64,000 bases of DNA from Planctomycetota bacterium (GTDB taxonomy: Bacteria > Planctomycetota > UBA1135 > GCA-002686595). This document shows positions 1 to 8,099 of the stretch, one piece after another. The notes under the pieces were generated by a model. It was not told where the DNA came from and did no database searches. It worked only from the letters and a program-made list of their open reading frames with translations. Location of the stretch: NCBI GenBank assembly GCA_002862085.1, contig PKCK01000072.1, positions 1 through 64,000 on the forward strand. The letters run 5' to 3'. The position numbers were made by a program, and so were the translations under genes. The stretch's first letter is position 1, and the number at the start of each line of letters is the position of its first letter.

Positions 1-482
1 CAGGACAGGGCCGAGGGCCCGCTCGGCCCCGGCCGACGCGTCGAGGGCGTTCGATGCAGGGGTGCCTGCCAGCGGGGCCGTCTCACGCTCCATGCCCAGG
101 AGGTGCCGCTGCGGAGCAGCAGGTTCCCGCGAGCACCTGAAAAGCCCGGAGCGCGTGCGGCTTTGACGATTCGATCGATCCGCTGTCCGCACCGCCTGGA
201 CGCGCTCTTCGAGCTGCCTGCAAAGGTGAGGAAGGCGCTCCTGAGACTCTCCTGGAGAGCAGCCTTCGAGGACGCGGCCGCCAGCGATTCCGGGATCACG
301 GCGGCCAGGAATTGCGTTGTCGCGCGCCCGAACGGAGAGGCGAGGCGAGCGCGCGGGCGACCGAACGACGCAGCCCACTCCCCCGAGGCAAGACCCGGCC
401 ATGCCGCACTGGAGAGGGGCGGCGATGCGAGCTCCAGCCACTCGAACGGCTCCTCGGTCCCCTCCAAGGCGCCGGGGATCAT
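1..482 (-). CDS. Possible partial gene, product unknown (runs off left edge)
   Basis: An open frame without a stop runs from an ATG at 482 to the window edge, about 160 codons. The ATG overlaps the TGA of the upstream membrane-protein gene as ATGA, the coupling used by other gene pairs in this window. The first 60 codons have strong GC at third positions; later codons are more mixed. The predicted protein begins MIPGALEGTEEPFEW and has no signal peptide, membrane segment or motif that I recognise. Because random open frames are common at this GC content, the ATGA overlap is the main support. It could instead be non-coding. Confidence 0.35.
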   Translation of the reverse strand, partial: MIPGALEGTEEPFEWLELASPPLSSAAWPGLASGEWAASFGRPRARLASPFGRATTQFLAAVIPESLAAASSKAALQESLRSAFLTFAGSSKSASRRCGQRIDRIVKAARAPGFSGARGNLLLRSGTSWAWSVRRPRWQAPLHRTPSTRRPGPSGPSALS

Positions 483-1246
483 CTGCCTCTCAGCACTGAG
501 AGGGCGACGCCTCCGAGCTCGTCCGCCAGATGGGTCGTGAGCGCGTTGATGCACACCACGACGCCGGCCATCTCCAGGAACTCCTCCGCGGTCGCCCAGC
601 ACGCGAGCGTCAGATTGCTGACCCCCGCGGCGGCCTCCTTGTCCGGACCTGCGAGCACCTCCAGGCCAGCAGCCCCGGAGACGAACACGAGCCCGGACAG
701 GACGAGCACGTTCCGCGTTCGACCGGGCAGCCCGAGGAGAAAGGGCACCCCGAGGACGAGGAGGACGGCTCCCGCCACGACGTAGGGGAACACCCATGCG
801 TTGGTGAGGAAGCCGCCCGTCCCCACGAGACTCTTCATCGGTCCCTCGAGCCTCTCGTGGATCGAGGCGAACTCATCGAGCGCCAGGAAGAGGAACAGGA
901 AGCCGAGCCCCCGCCATTGCCAGACGAATCGACCGCCCGATCGGAGCGTCGCCTGGGCGATGGAGACCGAGAGGACTCCGCAGAGGAAGAGCGTGAGCGT
1001 CGAGTAGAGCGTAGGGACGTTCTGCTCGATGTTGAGATTGAAGAGAGGCACCAAACCGTAGACGTGGTCGTGATCCAGGCCGTACCGAAAGACGAGTCCG
1101 AGCAGGTGCGCCCCGGTCAGAAACAGCACCACCGCGGACAGGAAAACGGTGACGGTCCGCGGCTCGAGCAGGAGCGAGACAGCCACCGTCCTCGCGCTGG
1201 CGACGTCAGGCCGCCCCGCCTCGCCTTCGCCTCGGTGCGCTGTCAT
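479..1246 (-). CDS. Multi-pass membrane protein, unknown function
   Basis: The 255-residue protein has about seven hydrophobic segments separated by short loops. A conserved-looking loop reads DEFASIHERLEGP after the fourth segment, acidic and histidine-bearing, which recalls uncharacterised bacterial membrane proteins but gives no activity. The ATG at 1246 is chosen because GAGG lies 8 bases upstream. A GTG at 1264 with GAGGGA before it would add six residues and is also possible. Its stop overlaps the start of the possible gene at the window edge. I do not recognise the family; a sensor, transporter or enzyme role cannot be told apart from sequence alone. Confidence 0.75.
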   Translation of the reverse strand: MTAHRGEGEAGRPDVASARTVAVSLLLEPRTVTVFLSAVVLFLTGAHLLGLVFRYGLDHDHVYGLVPLFNLNIEQNVPTLYSTLTLFLCGVLSVSIAQATLRSGGRFVWQWRGLGFLFLFLALDEFASIHERLEGPMKSLVGTGGFLTNAWVFPYVVAGAVLLVLGVPFLLGLPGRTRNVLVLSGLVFVSGAAGLEVLAGPDKEAAAGVSNLTLACWATAEEFLEMAGVVVCINALTTHLADELGGVALSVLRGR

Positions 1247-1264
1247 CTTCGGATCCTCGTTCAC

Positions 1265-1576
1265 GGCTGATTCCCTCGCTGCAGCTGCGCGTCGGCTCGA
1301 GGCCGAGCGGCCACTTCGAGGATCCCGCCTCGACGACCACAAGTCAAACGCGGCGGAGTCACGCTCTCCCCACCGGTCCAGCCGGATCCGTGGAGGACCA
1401 TCCAGCCGGGCGCGACTCCTGGACCCTCCTCATCGACTTCCGTGGAGGAGGAGCGACCCATCCCGGCCCGAGGGGCTCCCGTCGGTTGCGCGGGTCAGCT
1501 CGAGGCACGAGATGAGCGCTCCGGCATGGACAGCGCGAGAATCACGTGACCCGGGAGCGCGTCCACCTCGCTGCGC
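1265..1576. other. Intergenic stretch, nothing recognised
   Basis: GC-rich sequence between the start region of the membrane-protein gene and the 3' end of the next minus-strand gene. A weak stem (GAGCGC/GCGCTC) overlaps the stop codon near 1577 but is too short to call a terminator. No supported ORF, RNA gene or repeat. Confidence 0.5.
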
Positions 1577-2902
1577 TCACCGGCGTTCCGACTTGACGGC
1601 ACCGAACGTCGACGGGACCCTGCAGATGACCGTGTCCCCGCGTCCATCCGCACCGGCCACGCTCTGAATCGTCCAGAGGTCCAGCAGATCGTCTCCGTCC
1701 ACGACGCTCCCGCTGTAGTCGCCCCAGGAAAGGCCGGTCGTTCCTGCGAGCCCTTCGCCGAGGCTCACCGTCCGTCGAAGGATCCCCGGCGGGTCCTCGG
1801 CCCGGCGAAACGCCAGCCGCGGGCTGATGAACATGTCGGGGCTGGTCTCCTGGAAACCGACGAGCACGTCGAGCTTGCGATTCACCGCGATCGTCGTCTG
1901 GATGAAGCTGGACGCGGGATCGGCGATCCGTCCGCTCTGAACGATCCTCCCGTCGAGCTCGATCTGGTGCCACTGCACGGCCGCTCGCCCTTCGTGATGG
2001 ACCGTGTGGGAGAACCAGATGAAGCCGCCCTGCATCACGAGGTTCTTCGGGTTCCTGTCGCCGGACGCGGTCTTCTGCTCCGTGCCCTTCTGGGGAGAGT
2101 GCGGAGGCCACCGGAACGACGGCCATCCGTGCGGTGTGGCGCCGACCTCGATCGCGCGCGGCTCCCCGCCGTCCGAAGCCGCGACCTTCCTCACCCTGAT
2201 GACCCGCTCCGTCAGCTCCACGAAGTGCAGGTCGTCGACGGGATCCTGTGTCAGCACGGGATGGCCCAGGCTTCCAGGGAAATGGAAAACCTGCGCAGGC
2301 ACGCCGGCGCGCGCCTGAGCGGTGCGGAGGACGAAGGTGCGATCAGCGCCACCGGGGAACGAATAGCCGATCCACTCGCGGCTGTACCCGATCCCGCCCC
2401 CGTCCACTCCATCGGGAGCCGGAACCGGATAGGTGTTCCAGGCGCCCGCCGGATCGGAGGTGGCCGACACCGAGATGTTCACCGGCTTGAGCTTCTCCTC
2501 GTCCCAGGGGTTCCAGAGGTCGAAGCCGAAGACGCGGCTGTGTGGATCGAAGAAGAGCTTGGGATCGATGCCCCCGTTGAAGGCGTTCTGACTGACGCCG
2601 TCCACGAACCCGCCCTGCTTGTCGTAGATGACGAGCCCGCTGTTCGTCGCGTGGAGCACGAAGCCGCCCCCCACCGCGATCTGGGGGTCCACCTGGCGAT
2701 TTCCGTCCATCGAACCGTCGAAGGCGAGCAGACCGCCGACCTCCCGCGGGTTGCCGCCCTGGCGGCGCTCCCTGGCGGCGCCTTCACGGTCGAACGTCTT
2801 CTGATGGATCGGTTGGATCGTCTCCTGACGGCTCGGCGCCTGACCCAGGGTCGGACCGGCGACGAGGAAGAGAATCGCGGCGAGGCAGCAGGTGACTTTC
2901 AT
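1577..2902 (-). CDS. Secreted protein of unknown function, probable beta-propeller-like
   Basis: The 441-residue protein starts with a classical signal peptide (MKVTCCLAAILFLVAGPTLG) and is therefore exported. The body contains a pattern seen in exported bacterial proteins of unknown function: DPQIAVGGGFVLHATNSG, then a phrase about an item in FFDPHSRVF, then SATSDPAGAWNTYPV. These read as repeated beta-strand blades, suggesting a propeller, but no catalytic motif is visible. The ATG at 2902 is chosen because it opens the signal peptide; the frame stays open far upstream but opposite kynU. Divergent from kynU with 267 bases between them. Function unknown. Confidence 0.8.
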   Translation of the reverse strand: MKVTCCLAAILFLVAGPTLGQAPSRQETIQPIHQKTFDREGAARERRQGGNPREVGGLLAFDGSMDGNRQVDPQIAVGGGFVLHATNSGLVIYDKQGGFVDGVSQNAFNGGIDPKLFFDPHSRVFGFDLWNPWDEEKLKPVNISVSATSDPAGAWNTYPVPAPDGVDGGGIGYSREWIGYSFPGGADRTFVLRTAQARAGVPAQVFHFPGSLGHPVLTQDPVDDLHFVELTERVIRVRKVAASDGGEPRAIEVGATPHGWPSFRWPPHSPQKGTEQKTASGDRNPKNLVMQGGFIWFSHTVHHEGRAAVQWHQIELDGRIVQSGRIADPASSFIQTTIAVNRKLDVLVGFQETSPDMFISPRLAFRRAEDPPGILRRTVSLGEGLAGTTGLSWGDYSGSVVDGDDLLDLWTIQSVAGADGRGDTVICRVPSTFGAVKSERR

Positions 2903-3169
2903 CCGTTGACTTGTAGCAGGGAGCGCAGGGCCGGGTCGAGGATCGCCGCCGTCCTGCACCCGGCTCGCTCCACGCTGCGCGGTGCGCCGGCTCGCGGCGG
3001 CGCGCTGGAGACCACCCACGACCGCGAGGAGAACGGGGGCGGCGTCGGTGTTAACCTGATGCATCGTCGCAGAGCCCTCCCGCGCCGCATGGCGCGCCGA
3101 GAACCGCTTCGAGCGCGCAGGTGAACGCCCGCCGCCTTCCCATCGCGCACCGCAGCCGTCACGACTCCC

Positions 3170-4363
3170 ATGACAGACTTCGCCGCGACCAGGCGCCTCT
3201 TCCAGATCCCGGACGATGTCGTCTATCTGGATGGCAACTCCCTCGGGCCGCTTCCGCGCGCGACACCGGACCGGCTCGCCCGGACCCTCGACGAGGAGTG
3301 GGCGCAGCAGCTCATCCGGGCGTGGAACACCTCCGACTGGATCGGGCAGCCCGCGCGGCTCGGCGACCGCATCGGCCGGCTCCTGAATGCGCCGATCGGT
3401 CACGTCGTCGTCGGGGACACGCTGTCGATCAAGGTTCACCAGGCTCTGGCCGCCGCGCTCGAGGCGAGCAGCCGGAGGATCATCCTCACGGATCACGGGA
3501 ACTTCCCGTCGGACGTCTACGTGGCCGAGGGTCTCGCCGCGACCCTGGGCCGGGGGCACGAGGTCCGCAGGGTCGCCCCCGATGGGATCGAGGCCGCGCT
3601 CGACGACGAGGTGGCCGTCCTCCTGCTGACCCACGTGGACTACAGGACCGGCCGGATGCACGACATGGCGGCCTTGACGCGTCGCGCCCACGAGGTCGGC
3701 GCTCTCTGCGTGTGGGATCTGGCCCACTCGGCGGGCGCGGTGCCCGTCGATCTGCTTGCGGCCGACGTCGATTTCGCCGTTGGCTGCACCTACAAGTACC
3801 TGAACGGAGGTCCAGGAGCTCCCGCCTTCCTCTACGCAGCGCCGAGGCGCGCCGCTTCGGTGACGCCCGCGATCCCCGGCTGGCTGGGACACGCCGCGCC
3901 GTTCGCGTTCGAGGCCAGCTACAGGCCCGCCAGAGGCGTGGAGAGGTTCCGGATCGGAACGCCAGCGGTGCTCCAGATGGCGGCGCTGGAGGCCTCCCTC
4001 GACATCTGGGACGAGGTGGACATCCACCGCGTCCACGAGGAGTCCGTGAGGCTCGCCGAGAAACTGATCGCAGGCCTCGAGCTGCGCTGCGGTCGAGAGC
4101 TGACCCTGGCCAGCCCCCGCGACGCCATGCAGCGCGGCTCCCACGTGTCCTTCCACCATCCGGAGGGCTACGCCGTCGTTCAGGCGTGCATCGAGCACGG
4201 CGTCATCGGTGACTTCAGAACGCCCGACATTCTTCGATTCGGCATCGCGCCGCTCTACATCGGTGACCCGCAGATCGAGCGAGCGATCGACGTCGTCGCC
4301 CAGGTCCTCGAGGAGAGGCTCTGGGACGACGAGCGCTACCGCGTGCGACGAGTCGTGACCTGA
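3170..4363 (+). CDS. kynU: Kynureninase
   Basis: Cytoplasmic PLP enzyme that hydrolyses kynurenine or 3-hydroxykynurenine to anthranilate or 3-hydroxyanthranilate plus alanine. At 397 residues it has the usual family length. Landmarks: YLDGNSLGPLP near residue 19, WDLAHSAGAVP at 182-193 with the PLP-ring aspartate D183, and CTYKYLNGGPGAPAF at 206-220, where K209 is the expected Schiff-base lysine. The ATG at 3170 gives the typical N-terminus. No other tryptophan-degradation or NAD-synthesis gene lies nearby, so its pathway partner must be elsewhere. It stands alone, divergent from a secreted-protein gene. Confidence 0.95.
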   Translation: MTDFAATRRLFQIPDDVVYLDGNSLGPLPRATPDRLARTLDEEWAQQLIRAWNTSDWIGQPARLGDRIGRLLNAPIGHVVVGDTLSIKVHQALAAALEASSRRIILTDHGNFPSDVYVAEGLAATLGRGHEVRRVAPDGIEAALDDEVAVLLLTHVDYRTGRMHDMAALTRRAHEVGALCVWDLAHSAGAVPVDLLAADVDFAVGCTYKYLNGGPGAPAFLYAAPRRAASVTPAIPGWLGHAAPFAFEASYRPARGVERFRIGTPAVLQMAALEASLDIWDEVDIHRVHEESVRLAEKLIAGLELRCGRELTLASPRDAMQRGSHVSFHHPEGYAVVQACIEHGVIGDFRTPDILRFGIAPLYIGDPQIERAIDVVAQVLEERLWDDERYRVRRVVT

Positions 4364-4436
4364 TTCGAACGGAAGCGGGTGCCGTCCAACCGTTCCGGGA
4401 ACCGGGAAGACTCCGCGCGGCGCCGGAACGAGGCGA

Positions 4437-4556
4437 TCAACGCCCGTCGTCGTGCCGCGTGACCTCGAGGAACTCGATTGCGATCAGGGGCACCGTCGCG
4501 AGCCAGCAGAGGGCGAGGATCAGGATCGTCCAGTCGGGCATGCTCGTGAGTGTCAT
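4437..4556 (-). CDS. Possible small single-pass membrane protein (39 aa)
   Basis: A short frame in the gap after kynU encodes 39 residues with one hydrophobic helix (WTILILALCWLATVPLIAI) followed by a charged tail EFLEVTRHDDGR. An internal ATG at codon 6 would give 34 residues starting MPDW. No clear ribosome binding site is seen at either start. The hydrophobic-then-charged profile is what a real small membrane protein looks like, and the tail is not low-complexity arginine as in most non-coding frames here. No family recognised; conservation in relatives would settle it. Confidence 0.4.
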   Translation of the reverse strand: MTLTSMPDWTILILALCWLATVPLIAIEFLEVTRHDDGR

Positions 4557-4912
4557 GGATGCCAGGCGAGATGAGGGCGCGTCGGCGCGGCCAGTCGGGC
4601 GTGATCAGCCTCCCTGCCCGGGAAGCGAGCGCTAGAGGTAACCCCGTGCCTCCACGACTCCATGGGATTCCCCCCGAATGAGTCCGGTGTGAGCGAGCGC
4701 GGAGGCGATCGGCCCGGCCGCTTCTCATCGACGACGCTCGCAGCCGTCCGTCCTGCCGCTCGTCGCGCGTCTTTCATTGCCGCCCAATGGAGCGTCCGCG
4801 GCCGGCGCATGGAACTTTCTCGTCCGGGCGCCGCGTCGTTCGAACGGGCCCGGCGATGCGATCGCGTCGCAACGCTTCGGTCGTCCAGCGAACCCGAGGA
4901 CCGACAAGGCGG
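4557..4912. other. Intergenic stretch without a supported gene
   Basis: Several short frames are open here on both strands, but all are arginine/proline-rich and lack hydrophobic or motif content. Nothing recognised apart from the terminator-like stem that follows. Confidence 0.5.
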
Positions 4913-4951
4913 CGCGCCCCCGCCGGCCCAGGAAGGGACCGCGGGGGCGCG
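4913..4951 (-). terminator. GC-rich terminator-like hairpin
   Basis: CGCGCCCCCGC (4913-4923) pairs perfectly with GCGGGGGCGCG (4941-4951) across a 17-base loop. It lies 34 bases beyond the stop of the minus-strand secreted-protein gene at 4985. No T-tract follows. A nearly identical stem follows the homologous gene ending at 36045. Confidence 0.6.
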
Positions 4952-4984
4952 TTATCGAGCGGCCTGGTGACCGCCCGCCCTCGA

Positions 4985-6253
4985 TCACTGGAAGGTGATC
5001 TCCAGACCGTCGGTGAAGTTCGAGCCCAGACCGACGCCCTCACGGAACCACGCCTGGAAGTTCCAGGACTCACCGGCAGAGACCCCGACCGTACCGCTGG
5101 CCTGGGGCACGGCGTTGACGTCGATCATCATCGAGAACGTCCCCGTCGCGCCGGAGCTCTGGATCTGGCTCGGTTGCGTGTAGCGCCCGATCGCGCCGCT
5201 CAGGCAGAGGTTGCCGTTGCTCGTGCCGTTCACGCCCGGAAGGAAGCCCTGGGTCCGGGACACGATGAAGATGCCGAACTGGTTCAGCGGCAGCTGCTCC
5301 GCCATGAGGGTGACGTCGTTGGCGGCGATGATCTCGCTGCCCGTGGCCGACATCACGCCGATCTGACCGCTCTGGTTGGCCGCCGCGGTGCAGTAGTTCT
5401 GCCCGATCGAGAACGACGGGACCGACACGTCGAGGTTGTCGTACACCACGAACTGGGTGCCCGGGTCGACCGACGAGAAGACGTCGCAGTAGCCGAGGCT
5501 CACGAGGCCGTCGAAGGCGTTGTCGAAGTCTCCCTGGAAGGTCAGGACGCCATCGAAGTAGAAGGAGATCTGACCGATCGTGTTGTCGACGTCGATCGTG
5601 ACCGTCGTCCAGATGTTGCCCGGGGACCCGTTGGTGTTCGGGAACAGCGACTGGAAGAAGGAGCCGGTGTTGTTGCTCCCGTGGCCGAGGTAGCTCGGGT
5701 GATCGTTCGGGAGCGTGGTGTTCGCCGTCTCGTTGGTCGGCGTGTTGTTCGGGTCACGGAACCAGCGGTAGTCGGAGCTGGAGCCCCCATCGCCGTCGAA
5801 GGCGATGAACGCGCCGGAGCCCGAAATCGGGCTGAAGAGCTGGTTCCAGGTCGAGGTGTTCCCGCCGACGCCGACGTGGGCATGCTCGGTGGTTCCGGAG
5901 GTCGACGCGTCGAAGGCGACGTAGACGTCGACGGTGAGGATGTAGCGCGGCGCGCCGACGGAGGTGTTGTGGTAGGCGGTGAGGCCGTCCGCTGCGCCGT
6001 TGCTGTCGTTGGCGGTGAACCGCAGACCCTTCGTGTCCCCCGGCGCGGAGCGCGGAGCGAGGGGGATCCCCGCGGCGATGTAGTCGAACTGGAAGTCGGA
6101 CGTCCCGTTGGGCGTGGTGTCGTCCACCACGGTGTAGTTCGCGGAGGAGTCGGTCTCGAAGCCGTCGGCGATCAGGTTCTGGGCAGAGGCGGTGGACGCG
6201 GCGAGAGCGCCGGCCGTGGCGAGCACGAGGCTCCGGTTGAGGCTGGTCTTCAT
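4985..6253 (-). CDS. Secreted protein, lectin-like N-region plus shared C-terminal module
   Basis: The 422-residue protein has a signal peptide (MKTSLNRSLVLATAGALAAS, cut near ASAQ). Residues about 30-280 look like a concanavalin-type beta-sandwich: alternating strands, FQFDYIAAG, then a late segment ISFYFDGVLTFQGDFDNAF as in laminin-G/lectin-like folds. Residues 286-422 form a separate module, from NYC through GRYTQPSQIQ to WNFQAWFREGVGLGSNFTDG and a terminal TFQ. That module recurs at the C-termini of the proteins ending at 36045 and 42404. The ATG at 6253 is chosen for the signal peptide. Probably exported or surface-bound; substrate unknown. Confidence 0.85.
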   Translation of the reverse strand: MKTSLNRSLVLATAGALAASTASAQNLIADGFETDSSANYTVVDDTTPNGTSDFQFDYIAAGIPLAPRSAPGDTKGLRFTANDSNGAADGLTAYHNTSVGAPRYILTVDVYVAFDASTSGTTEHAHVGVGGNTSTWNQLFSPISGSGAFIAFDGDGGSSSDYRWFRDPNNTPTNETANTTLPNDHPSYLGHGSNNTGSFFQSLFPNTNGSPGNIWTTVTIDVDNTIGQISFYFDGVLTFQGDFDNAFDGLVSLGYCDVFSSVDPGTQFVVYDNLDVSVPSFSIGQNYCTAAANQSGQIGVMSATGSEIIAANDVTLMAEQLPLNQFGIFIVSRTQGFLPGVNGTSNGNLCLSGAIGRYTQPSQIQSSGATGTFSMMIDVNAVPQASGTVGVSAGESWNFQAWFREGVGLGSNFTDGLEITFQ

Positions 6254-6880
6254 GGACGAGGGTCTCGATTCGTGTCGAGCTGGATTCGATGAGCGGGCGG
6301 GGGAAGCGCGAGGGGACGGGCACCCGCTGAGCCCGAAGTCTCGCAAAAGAAGCGGTTCCTTGGGCGCGATGCCGCAGCCTGTACGGGATTCCTACTCGAT
6401 GGCGCCCGGCGCGCTCGCGGTTCCCCGAGGGCCCGACCTGCTCCTCGGAGGTGGATCACGTTCGCGAGCTCGCCCCCGCGACCTCTCCGCGATCCCCGCC
6501 TGCCACGCGCTCCTCGCCTCGCCCACGCGCGGCGGGCGGACCGAGGACGCGCCCCTCCACGCCCCCTCCCAGGACGCCGCGGGCCTCGCCCCCCCGCGGC
6601 GGAGGTCGTGGTCGAGCAGATCCAGGTCCGGCACGCCCGCCGGCCCACTGCCCTCTCCGCGGGCCTCGCCCGCGAGCGCGCATTGCCTCCGGCGACCTCG
6701 ACGGTCCGCGCGCGCGTCGGGGCGGCCTCCCCCTCGCCGTCCTGGTCGTCGCGCCAACCGACCGTCGCGGCAACCCTGGCGCCGCTCCGGGGATGGCCCC
6801 GGGCGCCGGGTCGAGGAGCTGTGGGTGATGAGCGCCGAGGGGCAGGCCTCACTCCACGGGCTCGATCGAGACCCGCACGA
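6254..6880. other. Long GC-rich gap, no supported gene
   Basis: Between two minus-strand genes. Several frames of 100-240 codons are open on both strands, but they encode arginine/glycine/proline-rich sequence with no motif. One minus frame (stop near 6392) has somewhat better codon third positions (PDLDLLDHDLRRGG), yet I cannot support it as a gene. The first 100 bases upstream of 6253 probably hold that gene's promoter; no clear boxes seen. Confidence 0.45.
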
Positions 6881-8056
6881 TCACCGCTCTCTTCCGGCGC
6901 TTCCTGCGGGCCGCCCCTCGGCTGCCTCACCCTCGAGATCGAGGGGACGACGGCCGAACTTCTGGGTCCAGTAGGCACCGCTCAGGCTCGAGGCCATCTC
7001 GGTGTGCGTCGCGAAGACGATGTTCCGGTGATGACCGGGGGACGTGGTCCAGGCCCGATGAGCCTCCTGCGGTGAAGGCAGCCCGAACGAGCAGTTCTCC
7101 GCCTGGAAGTGGCGGTATCCCGCGAGCCGGGCCCTCTGGGAGGGCGTCCGTCGCTCCGGGTCCTTCTCCTCGAAGTGACTGAGCACGCCGTTGCGAGCCA
7201 TGTAGTCGGAGTGGCCGCGCGCGGCGGATTGGAGGCGCGGGTTCCACAGGAGGGGCTGCCGCCCCAGCATGACCCTGTAGTCGTTGGTGACACGTAACTG
7301 CTCCAGGGCCGCCCGATCCGGCCGGGAGCGCCCCTCCGCCCTTCGATCCTTCAGCGCCGCCGCGCCGCGCTCCTTGTTCAGGCGACGGATCGCGCGCCAT
7401 TCGCGAAGTCGGGACCGCTCGCTCGCGTCGAGGCCCAGATCGGGGAGACCCAGCGCCGCGAGGTCCGGATCCACTCCGTCCACCCACGGCCGGATCCAAT
7501 CAGGCGGCGCCGCCTCGCCGTCGACCTCGGCGAGCGTCCGGACGCCCCACTGGACGTCCTCGATCGCCGCACGCACCTTCCTGCTCAGCTTCACCGGCCG
7601 TCCGCTGCTCCACTGCTCCACCAGCTCGCTCACGAGCCGCTCGACCTCCTTCTGTGTCCGCCGGTACTCTGCCTCCTTCTCGGAGGTGACCTCCGGCTGC
7701 CGGTACGGGGTGAAGTACCGCTTCTCGTCCTCGACGATCGCGAAGAATCGCTCTCGTGTCGCGTCGAGCTCCCGACGGTCCACGACGAGCCTGTCCAGCT
7801 TGCCGACGATCGACCCGCGGCCGAGGGTGCGCTGGTGACGCGCCAGTCTCGCCCCGATCGCCGCGACCGCGTCCGCCCTCGAGGACCGCTCGAGGATCCG
7901 CGTCAGGAGAGCCGCGCGCTCCTCCGGCTCCGCACGAACGAACGACTCCACGAGCTCGTCCGCGCGGGAGGCCGCCGCGGACGGCGCATCTCCGCGACCG
8001 GATACCCCGGGGAGAGCGAGCGCAGCGGCGAGAAACAGTCCGGGCCAGATGTGCAT
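6881..8056 (-). CDS. Secreted CAP/SCP-domain protein
   Basis: The 391-residue protein has an N-terminal signal peptide ending near VSGRGDA, a helical charged region (30-245), and a CAP (SCP/PR-1) domain at about 250-375. CAP signatures visible: LLWNPRLQSAARGHSDYMA, the HF of LSHFEEKDP, RHFQAENCSFG, and AHRAWTTSPGHHRNIV. These histidine and glutamate positions are the conserved cavity residues of the family. Bacterial CAP proteins are exported, with roles in adhesion or metal/lipid binding that are poorly defined. The long helical N-terminal extension is unusual and of unknown purpose. It lies 43 bases beyond the DEAD-box gene on the same strand. Confidence 0.88.
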   Translation of the reverse strand: MHIWPGLFLAAALALPGVSGRGDAPSAAASRADELVESFVRAEPEERAALLTRILERSSRADAVAAIGARLARHQRTLGRGSIVGKLDRLVVDRRELDATRERFFAIVEDEKRYFTPYRQPEVTSEKEAEYRRTQKEVERLVSELVEQWSSGRPVKLSRKVRAAIEDVQWGVRTLAEVDGEAAPPDWIRPWVDGVDPDLAALGLPDLGLDASERSRLREWRAIRRLNKERGAAALKDRRAEGRSRPDRAALEQLRVTNDYRVMLGRQPLLWNPRLQSAARGHSDYMARNGVLSHFEEKDPERRTPSQRARLAGYRHFQAENCSFGLPSPQEAHRAWTTSPGHHRNIVFATHTEMASSLSGAYWTQKFGRRPLDLEGEAAEGRPAGSAGRER

Positions 8057-8099
8057 GGCTGGGAGCCTAGTCGTTCGGATCCCGCTGGTGACCGCTTCC

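Noticed and set aside
2903-4198. Upstream extension of the secreted protein on the minus strand
   Set aside because: It lies opposite kynU; the signal peptide at 2902 marks the real start.
6254-6880. Candidate genes in the gap before the CAP protein
   Set aside because: Only low-complexity basic frames; no start signal or motif.
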